A stretch of 64,000 nt of DNA, taken from assembly GCA_943333505.2 (NCBI GenBank), contig CALQTN020000002.1:80706-144705 (forward strand), given 5' to 3'. The notes beneath the pieces were generated by a model, which worked only from the letters and a program-made list of their open reading frames with translations, ran no database searches and was not told the DNA's origin. This stretch comes from Asaia bogorensis (GTDB lineage Bacteria; Pseudomonadota; Alphaproteobacteria; Acetobacterales; Acetobacteraceae). The translations under genes were made by a program, and so were the position numbers. Positions 47,878 to 56,772 of the stretch are shown in pieces (position 1 is the first letter of the stretch; each line of letters starts with the position of its first letter).

Positions 47878-49809
47878 ATGGTTTCCGTATCGCTGACCGC
47901 GCCTGGCCGTATCCTGTTCCTCGCCGCCGATCCGGCGCTGGTCGCGGCCCAGTTGGCCGGCGCAGATCTGGCGCAAACCCCCGACCTGCGTGATGACATT
48001 TCGACTGACGAAATCACCCCGTTGCCGTCTTTGGTCTATTTTGACGAACGCCTGGGCGGGCACGCCTATACCGGCTTCAAGGCCGGCGATATCGCGCCGA
48101 TCGGGGTGAACGCGGTGCGTGCGGGCGGCTTTGCGGTCACAGTCGCTGGCACGCGCTATGGCAAAGGCTCATCGCGCGAACATTCCCCCGCCGCCGAATT
48201 GCGCGCTGGGATAAGGCTGGTGATCGCAAAAAGTTTTGAGCGTATCTATCGCCAGAACGCCGATAATCTCGGGTTGCTGACGTCCACCGATTTTGGCCTG
48301 ATCGCGCGGATCAGGGCAGGGGAGGCGATCACCATCGCCGAACTCATCGCCGACCGGGATGCGGTCACCCAGGACGTGCTGCGCGCCGGTGGCTTGTTGC
48401 GCTACGGCCAGCAGCATCAGATGCGCCGGGCTGAGATTGCGCTAGACGGACCGCAAACCCTGGTCGCGAAAATTCTCGCGCGGCATGCATTGGATGGCCA
48501 TCCTGCCACTCCAGGCAAGGGCGTGTTCGTCCATGCCGATTTGCGTTTCATCCACGATATCTACACCGCCATGTGCCGATCATTGCTGCACGAAACCTTC
48601 GGCAGCCAGATCGCGCTGCACGAGCCAGAGACGATTCTGGCGTTCGAGGACCATTATTCCTACGCTGGCAGCAGCCCCGCCCATCGCGACAAACTGGCCG
48701 ATGTGCGGACGTTGTCCAGGGCCCACCGGGATTTCGTCGCCGAGCACGGCATTCGTGACCACGGCTATCTGCCCGGCGCCGGATCGGAAGGCATCTCCCA
48801 CGCGCTGATGGCCGAACGCTATGCGCTGCCGGGGCAATTGATTGTCGGCACCGATTCGCACACCCCGCATAGCGGCGCATTGGGGTGCCTTGCCTTCGGG
48901 GTCGGCACCACCGACATGGCCAACGCCATGCTGACCGGGGCTGCCCGGCTGGTGGTGCCGGAGGTGTTGCGCATCGAGATGGCGGGCGCACTTCCGCCGG
49001 GCATCACCGCCAAGGATGTTGTGCTGCATCTGCTGGCCCGCCCCGACCTGAGAGCCGGCATCGGCATCGGCCGCGTCTTCGAATTCGGTGGGCCGGGGAT
49101 GGCCGCGTTCAACACCGATGAACGCGCGACAATGACCAACATGACCGCCGAGCTTGGCGGCCTCAGCGGGATTGTCGAACCGGACGCGGAAACCGTGGCC
49201 TTTATTCGCGCCCGACGCGGTGTGGCGATCACGTTGGAACCCTGGATGCGCAGCGATCCTGGGGCGGCGTACGCGGCGGTGCTCGCGGTCGATCTTGCCA
49301 GCCTGTCGCCGATGGTTGCAGCCCCGGGCGATCCCGGCAACGGGCGGGATCTGTCGCGACTCCCTGTGCCGGTGGGCATCGACATCGCCTATGGCGGGTC
49401 CTGCACCGCCGGCAAGCGCGCGGATTTCGATCAATATCACGAGGTTCTCGCCTGGGCTGCCGCGCGCGGGCTGCGCGTGGCCGATGGGGTGAAGCTCTAT
49501 CTGCAATTCGGCACCGTCGATGTCGGCGCCTATTGCGCGCAGGCCGGCTTTCTCACCGCATTCGCCGCGGTTGGTGCGGAAATTTTGCAACCGGCCTGTG
49601 GCGCCTGCGCCAATTGTGGGCCGGGCGTCTCCGAGCATGCCGATCAGGTTACGGTCAGCGCCATCAACCGTAATTTTCCTGGTCGTAGCGGGCCAGGCAA
49701 AATCTGGCTCGCCAGCCCGCCAACAGTGGCGGCAAGCGCGATTGCGGGGGAGTTGATGTCGTTTGCCGATCTGCGCGCGCGTTACGCTGCCGGCGGTGCA
49801 ATCCGGTAG
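47878..49809 (+). CDS. Aconitase/isopropylmalate isomerase-family fusion, small domain first
   Basis: A 643-residue protein with the swivel (LeuD-like) domain at the N-terminus (DDISTDEITPLPSLVYFDER, GTRYGKGSSREHSPAAELRA) and the [4Fe-4S] LeuC-like catalytic part after about residue 215. The latter has VGTDSHTPHSGALGCLAFGV, GGSCTAGKRADFD and ACGACANCGPG. The three cluster cysteines appear present (SCT, and CGAC). Classical aconitases have the swivel domain last, so this order is permuted. It would isomerise or dehydrate a hydroxy-acid; the substrate cannot be told. The 3' end overlaps the convergent GNAT gene by 28 bases. Confidence 0.85.
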   Translation: MVSVSLTAPGRILFLAADPALVAAQLAGADLAQTPDLRDDISTDEITPLPSLVYFDERLGGHAYTGFKAGDIAPIGVNAVRAGGFAVTVAGTRYGKGSSREHSPAAELRAGIRLVIAKSFERIYRQNADNLGLLTSTDFGLIARIRAGEAITIAELIADRDAVTQDVLRAGGLLRYGQQHQMRRAEIALDGPQTLVAKILARHALDGHPATPGKGVFVHADLRFIHDIYTAMCRSLLHETFGSQIALHEPETILAFEDHYSYAGSSPAHRDKLADVRTLSRAHRDFVAEHGIRDHGYLPGAGSEGISHALMAERYALPGQLIVGTDSHTPHSGALGCLAFGVGTTDMANAMLTGAARLVVPEVLRIEMAGALPPGITAKDVVLHLLARPDLRAGIGIGRVFEFGGPGMAAFNTDERATMTNMTAELGGLSGIVEPDAETVAFIRARRGVAITLEPWMRSDPGAAYAAVLAVDLASLSPMVAAPGDPGNGRDLSRLPVPVGIDIAYGGSCTAGKRADFDQYHEVLAWAAARGLRVADGVKLYLQFGTVDVGAYCAQAGFLTAFAAVGAEILQPACGACANCGPGVSEHADQVTVSAINRNFPGRSGPGKIWLASPPTVAASAIAGELMSFADLRARYAAGGAIR

Positions 49810-50321
49810 AGCACGTGGCGGCGCAACGGCGATCCCTCGGCGATGCGGGGATGGTCGAAATCGTCGGCCGGATCATGCCGCATGCCGAGTTTATCCATCA
49901 CCGCGCGCGACCGGACATTATGCGGCACGGTGAAGGCCACGATTTCGCTGCAGCCGATAGTGTCAAAACCATCAGCAATCGCCGCCCGTGCGGCCTCGGT
50001 GGCATAGCCGCGCCCCCAGAATTTCCGCCCGATGCGCCAGCCGATTTCGACCGCACCGGCCATCGGCATGTCGGGACGCATGCGCAGCAGCCCGACTGCG
50101 CCGACCAGCGGGGCAACGCCACCGCAGGCTTCGACCGCCCAGAAGCAAAATCCCTCACGGCCATAATGCACCATTTGCCGGGCGATCCAGGCATCGGAGG
50201 CGGCACGGTCCATCGGGCCGCCGAGCATGTCCATCATCTCCGGGTCGGCGTGGATTTCCGCCATATGGGCGAAATCATCGTCCCACCACGGGCGCAGGCG
50301 CAGGCGCATCGTGTCGATCAT
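49782..50321 (-). CDS. GNAT-family N-acetyltransferase (RimJ/RimL-like)
   Basis: A 179-residue acetyltransferase_3-type protein. MRLRLRPWWDDDFAHMAEIH, GAVEIGWRIGRKFWGRGYAT then EAARAAIADGFD, and VPHNVRSRAVMDKLGMRHDP are the usual N-terminus, acetyl-CoA loop and C-terminal Asn-x-x-S segment. The start at 50321 overlaps the kinase stop by four bases, so the two are coupled. Its 3' end runs 28 bases into the convergent aconitase-family gene. The substrate is unknown. Confidence 0.87.
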   Translation of the reverse strand: MIDTMRLRLRPWWDDDFAHMAEIHADPEMMDMLGGPMDRAASDAWIARQMVHYGREGFCFWAVEACGGVAPLVGAVGLLRMRPDMPMAGAVEIGWRIGRKFWGRGYATEAARAAIADGFDTIGCSEIVAFTVPHNVRSRAVMDKLGMRHDPADDFDHPRIAEGSPLRRHVLYRIAPPAA

Positions 50322-51247
50322 TTGGGCTCCATGGCATGCAGAACCTGGCGGCGGTCCGGGATTGGGGCGACGGCACCGAAGCCTTCGCATTTCAACGCCG
50401 CCGCACAGGCAGCATATTTTGCGGCCGCTTCGGGGGCATCGCCAAGGATGAGCCGCGCCAGAAAACTGCCGCAGAACGTGTCGCCGGCACCGGTCGCATC
50501 GACCGGATTGCACGGGAATGGCGGGATGTGGACCCGCGTATCCGGCGTCGCCAGCAATGCCCCGGCCGCGCCGTTCTTAACCACGACAATGCGCGGCCCA
50601 AGTCGCAAATAGAAATCGGCAATGGCGTCAGGATCGGTCAGGCCGGTCAGGGTTGTGGCGTCATCCAGGCTCGGCAACGCGATGTCGACGTTGGCGATTG
50701 CGGCGTGCACGACCGATGCCGCCTCGGCGGGCGACCACAGCTTGGCACGGTAATTAGTGTCGTAGGCGATCTGCACGTTATGGCTACGCGCGACGCCGAT
50801 CGCACGCAGCACCGCATTCCGCCCAGCCTCCGAAATTCCCTGACTGATCCCTGACACATAGAGCATTTTGGCGTTGGCGATCAGCCGCACATCAACATCA
50901 TCCGGCCCGTAGGCGGACGCGGCCGAGTTGCGCCGGTAGTACAGGAACTGGTGCCCGCCATCGCCATGGGTGACAAAGTAGACCCCTGTCTGCCGGGTCG
51001 GGTCTTGCCTGACAGCGGACACATCAACCCCCTCCGCCCGCCATAACGCCATGAAGCGCGCACCCGGCCAGTCATCCCCCAACGCGGTCAGATAGGCCGT
51101 GCGCACGCCCTGGCGCGCCGCGGCGATGGTGGCATTGGAGGTGTCACCGCCAAACCCTTCCAAAAAATAGGCGCGGCCATCAGCGCCTTGCGGGGTCTGG
51201 TTAAATTCCAGCATTGGCTCGCCGAGGGCAACAAATTCGATGGGCAT
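50318..51247 (-). CDS. PfkB-family sugar kinase (2-keto-3-deoxygluconate kinase-like)
   Basis: A 309-residue ribokinase-fold enzyme. FVALGEPMLEFNQ at the N-terminus, FGGDTSNATIAAARQGVRTA substrate segment, QTGVYFVTHGDGGHQFLYYR, and the catalytic anion-hole motif NPVDATGAGDTFCGSFLARL. The pattern fits KDG kinases, which feed sugar acids into the Entner-Doudoroff-like route. The two lactonase genes in the window would make upstream intermediates, but they are not linked. Start ATG at 51247. Confidence 0.87.
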   Translation of the reverse strand: MPIEFVALGEPMLEFNQTPQGADGRAYFLEGFGGDTSNATIAAARQGVRTAYLTALGDDWPGARFMALWRAEGVDVSAVRQDPTRQTGVYFVTHGDGGHQFLYYRRNSAASAYGPDDVDVRLIANAKMLYVSGISQGISEAGRNAVLRAIGVARSHNVQIAYDTNYRAKLWSPAEAASVVHAAIANVDIALPSLDDATTLTGLTDPDAIADFYLRLGPRIVVVKNGAAGALLATPDTRVHIPPFPCNPVDATGAGDTFCGSFLARLILGDAPEAAAKYAACAAALKCEGFGAVAPIPDRRQVLHAMEPK

Positions 51248-51290
51248 GGCCGGATCATGCCACGCGCTGCTCCGCTCGGCTATTGGTCGG

Positions 51291-51665
51291 CTATTCCTCG
51301 CCAGAGGCCACGAGCAGTCGGTCGGCCTGGACTTCGAGTTCTTTGGCGCTGTTGTGCAAAACCAACACCTTTGCGTGCAGATTGTCGAGATTGCCGGTGA
51401 GGCCCGCCAGCGCACCGCCGAGGCCATCAACCTGGCCGCCAAGCTGGGTCATCGTGCTGCGCCATTCGGCAACCGCGTGTTTCTGCCGTGCCAGGGCGTC
51501 GTCCAAAGCGGCGAGTGCCCGCTGCAGGCGAAGTTGCGGGTCCTCCGCGCTGGCGACCGCGAACGACGCTGCCTCGGCGTCAGCCGGCGTGCCCGCCGGC
51601 ACTTTGGCCCGTGGCCGGAAGGCCAGAATATCAGCCGTGCGCGGCCGGGTGGCTGGGTCTGACAT
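51291..51665 (-). CDS. Small coiled-coil hypothetical protein
   Basis: A 124-residue protein from ATG 51665: MSDPATRPRTADILAFRPRA, an Ala-rich segment, then heptad-like RLQRALAALDDALARQKHAV, and GGQVDGLGGALAGLTGNLDN then LHAKVLVLHNSAKELEVQAD. It is probably an alpha-helical oligomer without membrane segments. No family recognised. It lies between secF and the kinase on the same strand; AT-rich DNA (51666-51750) precedes it and may hold its promoter. Confidence 0.65.
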   Translation of the reverse strand: MSDPATRPRTADILAFRPRAKVPAGTPADAEAASFAVASAEDPQLRLQRALAALDDALARQKHAVAEWRSTMTQLGGQVDGLGGALAGLTGNLDNLHAKVLVLHNSAKELEVQADRLLVASGEE

Positions 51666-51751
51666 AACAAACTCCATCCGATTGGGATGGGTTAATAAAT
51701 CATGAACATCACAAAAAGTCGATTGAATTATTAAAAAATGCAACGGGTCCA

Positions 51752-52699
51752 TTATTCTGCAGGTTTGACCACGACTTCCTTGGTGTCACGGCGCAGACGG
51801 TTCTCGCCAAGGAACAGCAGAATCGGCGCGGCGATGAAGATCGACGATGACGTGCCGACCACGATGCCGAACAGCATCACCCAGGCAAAGCCGGACAGGG
51901 TCGAACCACCAAACAGCGCCAGCGGCAGGCTCGCCAGGAACACCGTCATCGAGGTGCCAAGGGTGCGGCTCAAGGTTTCATTGATCGACAGATCGATCAG
52001 CTCCCGCAGCGGCATTGTCTTGTATTTGCGCAGGTTTTCCCGCATCCGGTCGTAGACCACCACTTTGTCATTGGTCGAATAGCCCAGGATCGTCAGGATC
52101 GCGCCGACCATCACCAGGTCGAAATCGAGCCTGGTGACCGCGAGAAACCCGATCGCCTTGGTCACGTCGAGCAGCAACGTCACCACCGCGCCGACCGCGA
52201 ACTGCCACTCGAAGCGGAACCAGATATAGAACAAAATCATCAGCATGCTGAAGCCCAGCGCATACATGCCGTCGCGGAACAGCTCCGCCGAAACTGATGC
52301 GCCCACCGCATCGGTCCGCACCACCCGTGTGCCAGGTTGCGCTTTTTCGACCGCGGCACGCACCTTCGAGACGACTTTTTGGGTGGCGGCTTCGGTGGGT
52401 TGCGCTTCGAGGCGGATGGCGACGGAATTATCTTCGCCAAAACGCTGGACACCCTCGGCGCGCAGGCCCTGGGCGTGCAGTTCGGCGCGGATGGCGGCAA
52501 TGTCGGCGACGGCCGGGGTGCGCACCTCCATGATGATGCCACCAGCGAAATCAATGCCAAGCGACAGGCCGGGATAGAAAAACAGACCGACCGAGGCAAT
52601 CGACAGCACCGCCGACACCGCCAGCCCCAGGATGCGGCCACGCATGTATTGGAAGTTCAGATTATCGGGCGCCATGCGCAGCAAGGGACGAATGAACAT
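51752..52699 (-). CDS. secF: Protein translocase subunit SecF
   Basis: A 315-residue membrane protein with six helices. SecF signatures: GLSLGIDFAGGIIMEVRTPA, DAVGASVSAELFRDGMYALG, IGFLAVTRLDFDLVMVGAIL, TILGYSTNDKVVVYDRMREN and NETLSRTLGTSMTVFLA. With SecD it uses the proton gradient to help late protein export. The start at 52699 lies 11 bases after the secD stop. Confidence 0.95.
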   Translation of the reverse strand: MFIRPLLRMAPDNLNFQYMRGRILGLAVSAVLSIASVGLFFYPGLSLGIDFAGGIIMEVRTPAVADIAAIRAELHAQGLRAEGVQRFGEDNSVAIRLEAQPTEAATQKVVSKVRAAVEKAQPGTRVVRTDAVGASVSAELFRDGMYALGFSMLMILFYIWFRFEWQFAVGAVVTLLLDVTKAIGFLAVTRLDFDLVMVGAILTILGYSTNDKVVVYDRMRENLRKYKTMPLRELIDLSINETLSRTLGTSMTVFLASLPLALFGGSTLSGFAWVMLFGIVVGTSSSIFIAAPILLFLGENRLRRDTKEVVVKPAE

Positions 52700-52710
52700 C
52701 TCGGGCGATC

Positions 52711-54282
52711 CTATACCGGCAGGCTGGTGGGACGGGTGCTGACATACCAACGCACCATAAAGAGCCGCGCCAGCATGGTGGCGGTGAACATCGACGTGGC
52801 GATCCCCACCGTGATGGTGATCGCAAAGCCGCGCACCGGTCCGGCGCCGAAGGCAAACAGCATCACATGTGACAGAAACGCCGTCGCGTTGCTGTCTATG
52901 ATGGTCGAGAAGGCGCGCTGGAACCCGACCTCCATCGCATTCAATGGTGACCGCCCGTTGCGCACCTCCTCGCGGATGCGTTCATTGACCAGAATGTTGG
53001 CATCGACCGCCATGCCCAATGTCAGCAGGATGCCGGCCATGCCGGGCAAGGTCAGCGTGGCTTCCAGCAGCGACATAACCCCGGCTAGCAGCACCAGATT
53101 GGCCACCAGCGCGAGGTTGGCGAACCAGCCGAACAGCCCGTAAAACAGCGCCATAAACACCATCACCAGCACGAACCCGACCGCGAGCGCGATCGCCCCG
53201 GCGCGAATGGCATCGGCACCCAATTCCGGCCCGACGCTGCGTTCCTCGACCACGGTCAACGGCGCGGGCAGCGCGCCGGCGCGCAGCAGCACGGCAAGGT
53301 CGGTCGCCGATGCCGCGGTAAAGCTCCCGCTGATCTGACCCTTGCCGCCGGTAATCGGCTCACGGATCACCGGCGCGCTGATCACTTTGTCGTCGAGCAC
53401 GATGGCAAAGGGATGGCCGACATTGGCGCGGCTGATTTCGGCGAAACGGCGGGTGCCGAGCGAATCGAAGGTGAAATTCACCACCCATTCGCCGTTCTGG
53501 CTATTCTGCCCAGCGCGGGCATCGGTCAGATTACCGCCATCGACCTCAACCCGGCGACGAACAGCGACCCTTTGGTTGCTTTTGCCTTCAAGCGGCAGGA
53601 AATCCACCCCTGGTGGCGGCGCACCGGTCACGTTGGCGGTCTCATCGGTCAATCGGAAGGTCATCCGCGCGGTCTTGCCGAGCAATTCCTTGATCCGGTT
53701 GGGATCTTCGATACCGGGGAGTTGCACGATGATGCGGCTTTCACCCTGGCGGGCGATGACAGGTTCGGTGACCCCGCTGCCATCGATGCGGCGGCGGACG
53801 ATTTCGATGGACTGCGCCACGGCCGACGCCGCGCGTTCCTTCAGCGCCAGCGGCGACAGAGTGATGGCGATCTGTCCGTCGGGCAGGGTGGAGAATTCAA
53901 GATCCGCGCGCTGGCCAGGTGCGCCGGTGGTGGCCAATTCGCGCAGAGCCACCATCGCGGCGTCCTGCTTGCCATCGTCGGATACCCGCACCGTCAGCCG
54001 CTGCTGGGCCTGCTGGACCGAGACCACGAAGCGTTGCACCCCAGCCCGCCGCAGCGCCTGGCGCGCCCCGTCGCCGAGGCTGTCGAGGCGCTCCTTCATC
54101 ACGGTGTTCATATCCACTTCGAGCAGCAGATAGCTGCCACCGCGCAGATCGAGCCCGAGATGGATTGTTCGCCATGGGATCCACCCCGCGGGCGATGGCG
54201 CGATGTTTGGCACGCACAGCAATAGCCCTGCCAGGCAAGCGCCCAGGATCGTCCAAGTCTTCAGCCGGCTGAAATACATCAT
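52711..54282 (-). CDS. secD: Protein translocase subunit SecD
   Basis: A 523-residue membrane protein. One N-terminal helix (TWTILGACLAGLLLCVPNIA), periplasmic P1 region starting TIHLGLDLRGGSYLLLEVDM, RRIDGSGVTEPVIARQGESR, then the C-terminal helices with LPAPLTVVEERSVGPELGAD and MAVDANILVNERIREEVRNG. It starts at ATG 54282 (MMYFSRLK). secD-secF are adjacent and co-transcribed; yajC is not upstream. SecG and a PpiD-like chaperone are encoded elsewhere in the window. Confidence 0.95.
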   Translation of the reverse strand: MMYFSRLKTWTILGACLAGLLLCVPNIAPSPAGWIPWRTIHLGLDLRGGSYLLLEVDMNTVMKERLDSLGDGARQALRRAGVQRFVVSVQQAQQRLTVRVSDDGKQDAAMVALRELATTGAPGQRADLEFSTLPDGQIAITLSPLALKERAASAVAQSIEIVRRRIDGSGVTEPVIARQGESRIIVQLPGIEDPNRIKELLGKTARMTFRLTDETANVTGAPPPGVDFLPLEGKSNQRVAVRRRVEVDGGNLTDARAGQNSQNGEWVVNFTFDSLGTRRFAEISRANVGHPFAIVLDDKVISAPVIREPITGGKGQISGSFTAASATDLAVLLRAGALPAPLTVVEERSVGPELGADAIRAGAIALAVGFVLVMVFMALFYGLFGWFANLALVANLVLLAGVMSLLEATLTLPGMAGILLTLGMAVDANILVNERIREEVRNGRSPLNAMEVGFQRAFSTIIDSNATAFLSHVMLFAFGAGPVRGFAITITVGIATSMFTATMLARLFMVRWYVSTRPTSLPV

Positions 54283-54357
54283 GCCTCTACGCACCCTCGT
54301 CACCGCGAACCCCGCGCCGTAGCCTGGGTGGGGGGATTGGGCAAGGGCTGGAGGAAG

Positions 54358-54498
54358 AAAGACCTTCTTTTTTTGCACAAAGGAAGCAACAAAACCGCCC
54401 GAATTGCTTGCCGTTTGCTCGCGTCGGCGGACGTCCCCAAGTCCACGACAATAGTGTCATAAAAAGTTTTTTTGCTTCTTTTGGTTCACAAAAAGAAG
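54358..54498. repeat. R1 repeat copy in the secD to Gfo/Idh gap
   Basis: AAAGACCTTCTTTTTTTGCA at 54358-54377 and a hairpin [28 protein letters not shown] unit at 54475-54498 preceded by AAAAAGTTTTTTTG. The rest of 54283-54728 shows no convincing gene: only a 50-codon frame at 54523 that matches nothing I recognise. Confidence 0.6.
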
Positions 54499-54728
54499 CG
54501 CCTGCTTCCGCTTTGAGGCGACCGATATGCCAAATCCCACCCTGTCCGGCGGCGCCGGCGGCAGGTTGCTTGTTGGCGACGCTGCACGATGCCCCCTAGA
54601 TCCGCCCGACCGCACTTATTTTCGTGGGATCGCAGGCGTCGTGGTTCAGCATTGCCAATGGCCTGCCGCAATTTGACGGAAAGCAGACCGACTAGAAACC
54701 ATGCGGGGTGGGCTGCTACAATCGTCCT

Positions 54729-55706
54729 ATGGATATTCGTACACTGAAGATCGGCGTTGCCGGCGCCGGACATTTCGGCCGCTTTCACGCCCAGAAGGTC
54801 GCCGCCTCACCAAGATCAGTACTTGTCGGCATTGCTGATCGCGATCCGGCACGGGCGGCCCTGGTGGCTGCCGAAACCGGCACCAGGCCGATGGCATGGC
54901 CGGACCTGCTCGCCGCGTCCGATGCGATCGTGATCGCAACGCCGGCGGAGGCACATTTTGCCATGGCGTCGCAGGCGTTGCGCGCGGGTAAGCATGTGCT
55001 GGTCGAAAAGCCGATTGCGGCAACGCTGGCCGAGGCCGACGCGCTCGCAGCCCTTGCCCAGCAGGCCGGCAAGGTTTTGCAGGTCGGCCATTTGCTGCGC
55101 TTCACCCCGGAACACGCGGCCATTCAGCTTTATATGCCACGGCCGATTTTCATCGAATGCATCCGCATCGCCCCCTTCAAGCCGCGCGGCACCGATGTCT
55201 CGGTGGTATTGGACCTGATGATCCATGATCTCGACATGGTGCTGTCGCTGGTCGATGCCGATCTCGAAACGGTGGATGCGATCGGGGCACCGGTGGCAAG
55301 TGAGTTCGAGGACATCGCCAATGCCCGACTGGGTTTTTCGAATGGCTGCGTCGCGATGATCACCGCGAGCCGGATTTCGCTGCGCACTGAACGCAAAATG
55401 CGGCTGTTTGGCCAGGACGGCTATTTGAACGTCGATTTTGCCGCCCGCAGCCTGATGATGATCGGCCGCGGCGGCGAAGGCATGCCAGTCCCAGGACTGC
55501 CCGGGGCAACGATGTCGCAGATTTCCTGGGCCGAAGACGATGCGCTGACGGCTGAGCATGCAGGCTTTGCCGCCTCCGTGCTCGACGGCGCGCCAATCCG
55601 TGTCGATGCAGTGGCCGGGCGCCGGGCGCTGGCGGCGGCGCTGGCCGTGACCGACAGTATGAAGGTGGCGCGGCAGCGCGCGGAGGCGTCGGGGTTGATC
55701 CGGTAG
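54729..55706 (+). CDS. Gfo/Idh/MocA-family oxidoreductase
   Basis: A 325-residue NAD(P)-dependent dehydrogenase. Rossmann motif IGVAGAGHFGRFHAQKVAAS, the family EKP motif in GKHVLVEKPIAATLAEADAL, GKVLQVGHLLRFTPEHAAI, and the metal/substrate-type segment DVSVVLDLMIHDLDMVLSLV with HD. It probably acts on a sugar or inositol derivative, possibly a nucleotide sugar. It begins 127 bases after the frame-less R1 region. The next gene, a lactonase, starts 40 bases after the stop. Confidence 0.9.
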   Translation: MDIRTLKIGVAGAGHFGRFHAQKVAASPRSVLVGIADRDPARAALVAAETGTRPMAWPDLLAASDAIVIATPAEAHFAMASQALRAGKHVLVEKPIAATLAEADALAALAQQAGKVLQVGHLLRFTPEHAAIQLYMPRPIFIECIRIAPFKPRGTDVSVVLDLMIHDLDMVLSLVDADLETVDAIGAPVASEFEDIANARLGFSNGCVAMITASRISLRTERKMRLFGQDGYLNVDFAARSLMMIGRGGEGMPVPGLPGATMSQISWAEDDALTAEHAGFAASVLDGAPIRVDAVAGRRALAAALAVTDSMKVARQRAEASGLIR

Positions 55707-55711
55707 CGTCC

Positions 55712-55742
55712 TATCCTCCAGACTGTAAAAAACTGGAGGATA
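55712..55742 (+). promoter_or_regulatory. Hairpin covering the Shine-Dalgarno of the second lactonase gene
   Basis: TATCCTCCAG (55712-55721), loop ACTGTAAAAAA, CTGGAGGATA (55733-55742): a perfect 10-base-pair stem. The right arm contains GGAGGA, the ribosome binding site of the ATG at 55747. In the folded state the site would be masked, so this is a candidate translational switch. Confidence 0.65.
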
Positions 55743-55746
55743 AGTC

Positions 55747-56673
55747 ATGCAAATCATCACCACTGGCCTGCGCTTTCCGGAAGGCCCGGTCTGGCTGCGC
55801 GATGGTTCGATCGCATTGGTCGAAATCGAGCGTAAAACAGTCACCATTGTTGCCCCCGACGGTTCCCAGCGCATTCTGTCGCGCCACCTTGGCGGACCCA
55901 ACGGCATGGCGGTCGGGCCGGACGGCGCGTTTTATGTTTGCAATAATGGCGGCTTCAACTGGCACGAAGCCGACGGTGTGATCCGTCCCGGGCTGCAACC
56001 GGATGACTATGTCAGTGGCTCGATCGAACGGGTGGACCCGGCGACCGGTGCGGTCACTACGCTCTATGATAATTGTAATGGCGTGAAGTTGCGTGGACCC
56101 AATGATATCGTGTTCGACAAACATGGCGGGTTCTATTTCACCGATCTCGGCAAGACCCGGCATCGGGATCGCGATATGGGAGGGGTGTTTTACGCCCGTG
56201 CCGATGGCAGTTTCATCACCGAGCTCGCCTGGCCGTTGCTGACCCCTAACGGTATCGGACTGTCGCCAGACGGGGCCACGCTCTATGCCGCTGAAACGGC
56301 GACTGCCCGGGTCTGGGCATTTGACCTCGATGGTCCCGGCCAGTTGCGCCGCGCCAAGCCCGCGATGCCGCATGGCGGGCGGTTTGTGGCGGGGCTGGGC
56401 GGCTATCAGATGTTCGACAGCCTCGCGATCGATGCGGCGGGCAATATTTGCGTGGCGACTTTGGTGACCGGTGCTGTGACGGTGATCTCGCCCGCCGGGC
56501 AAATCCTGCGGGTGGTGCGTTTTGCTGATCCGATGGTCACCAATATCTGCTTCGGGGGCGCCGATCTCAACCGCGCCTTCATCACCCTGTCCGGCACCGG
56601 CCAGCTGGTGGCGATGGATTGGGTCGATGGCGATTGGAATATTCCGGGCCTCAAGCTCAATTTCGAACGATGA
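55747..56673 (+). CDS. SMP-30/gluconolactonase/LRE family protein, copy 2
   Basis: A 308-residue beta-propeller lactonase-type enzyme. LRFPEGPVWLRDGSIALVEI (metal Glu near residue 10), GGPNGMAVGPDGAFYVCNNG, NGVKLRGPNDIVFDKHGGFY then FTDLGKTRHRD, TPNGIGLSPDGATLYAAETA, DSLAIDAAGNICVATLVTGA. The Asn/Asp metal ligands in GPND and SLAID are present. It differs clearly from copy 1 at 38472. Context with the Gfo/Idh dehydrogenase suggests a small sugar-oxidation pair (dehydrogenase then lactonase). Confidence 0.9.
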   Translation: MQIITTGLRFPEGPVWLRDGSIALVEIERKTVTIVAPDGSQRILSRHLGGPNGMAVGPDGAFYVCNNGGFNWHEADGVIRPGLQPDDYVSGSIERVDPATGAVTTLYDNCNGVKLRGPNDIVFDKHGGFYFTDLGKTRHRDRDMGGVFYARADGSFITELAWPLLTPNGIGLSPDGATLYAAETATARVWAFDLDGPGQLRRAKPAMPHGGRFVAGLGGYQMFDSLAIDAAGNICVATLVTGAVTVISPAGQILRVVRFADPMVTNICFGGADLNRAFITLSGTGQLVAMDWVDGDWNIPGLKLNFER

Positions 56674-56772
56674 CAATTTGGCGACCGCGCTTGCCCGAAA
56701 TCGGCTGAAATTCAGGGTTCCAATCGGCAACCCGCTCGCGTATCGTTTGTCGTATCAATGGGAGGAAGTGCA

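Noticed and set aside
54486..54788. Minus-strand frame between secD and the Gfo/Idh gene
   Set aside because: It overlaps the R1 hairpin and the start of the dehydrogenase, has no ribosome binding site and resembles no protein.
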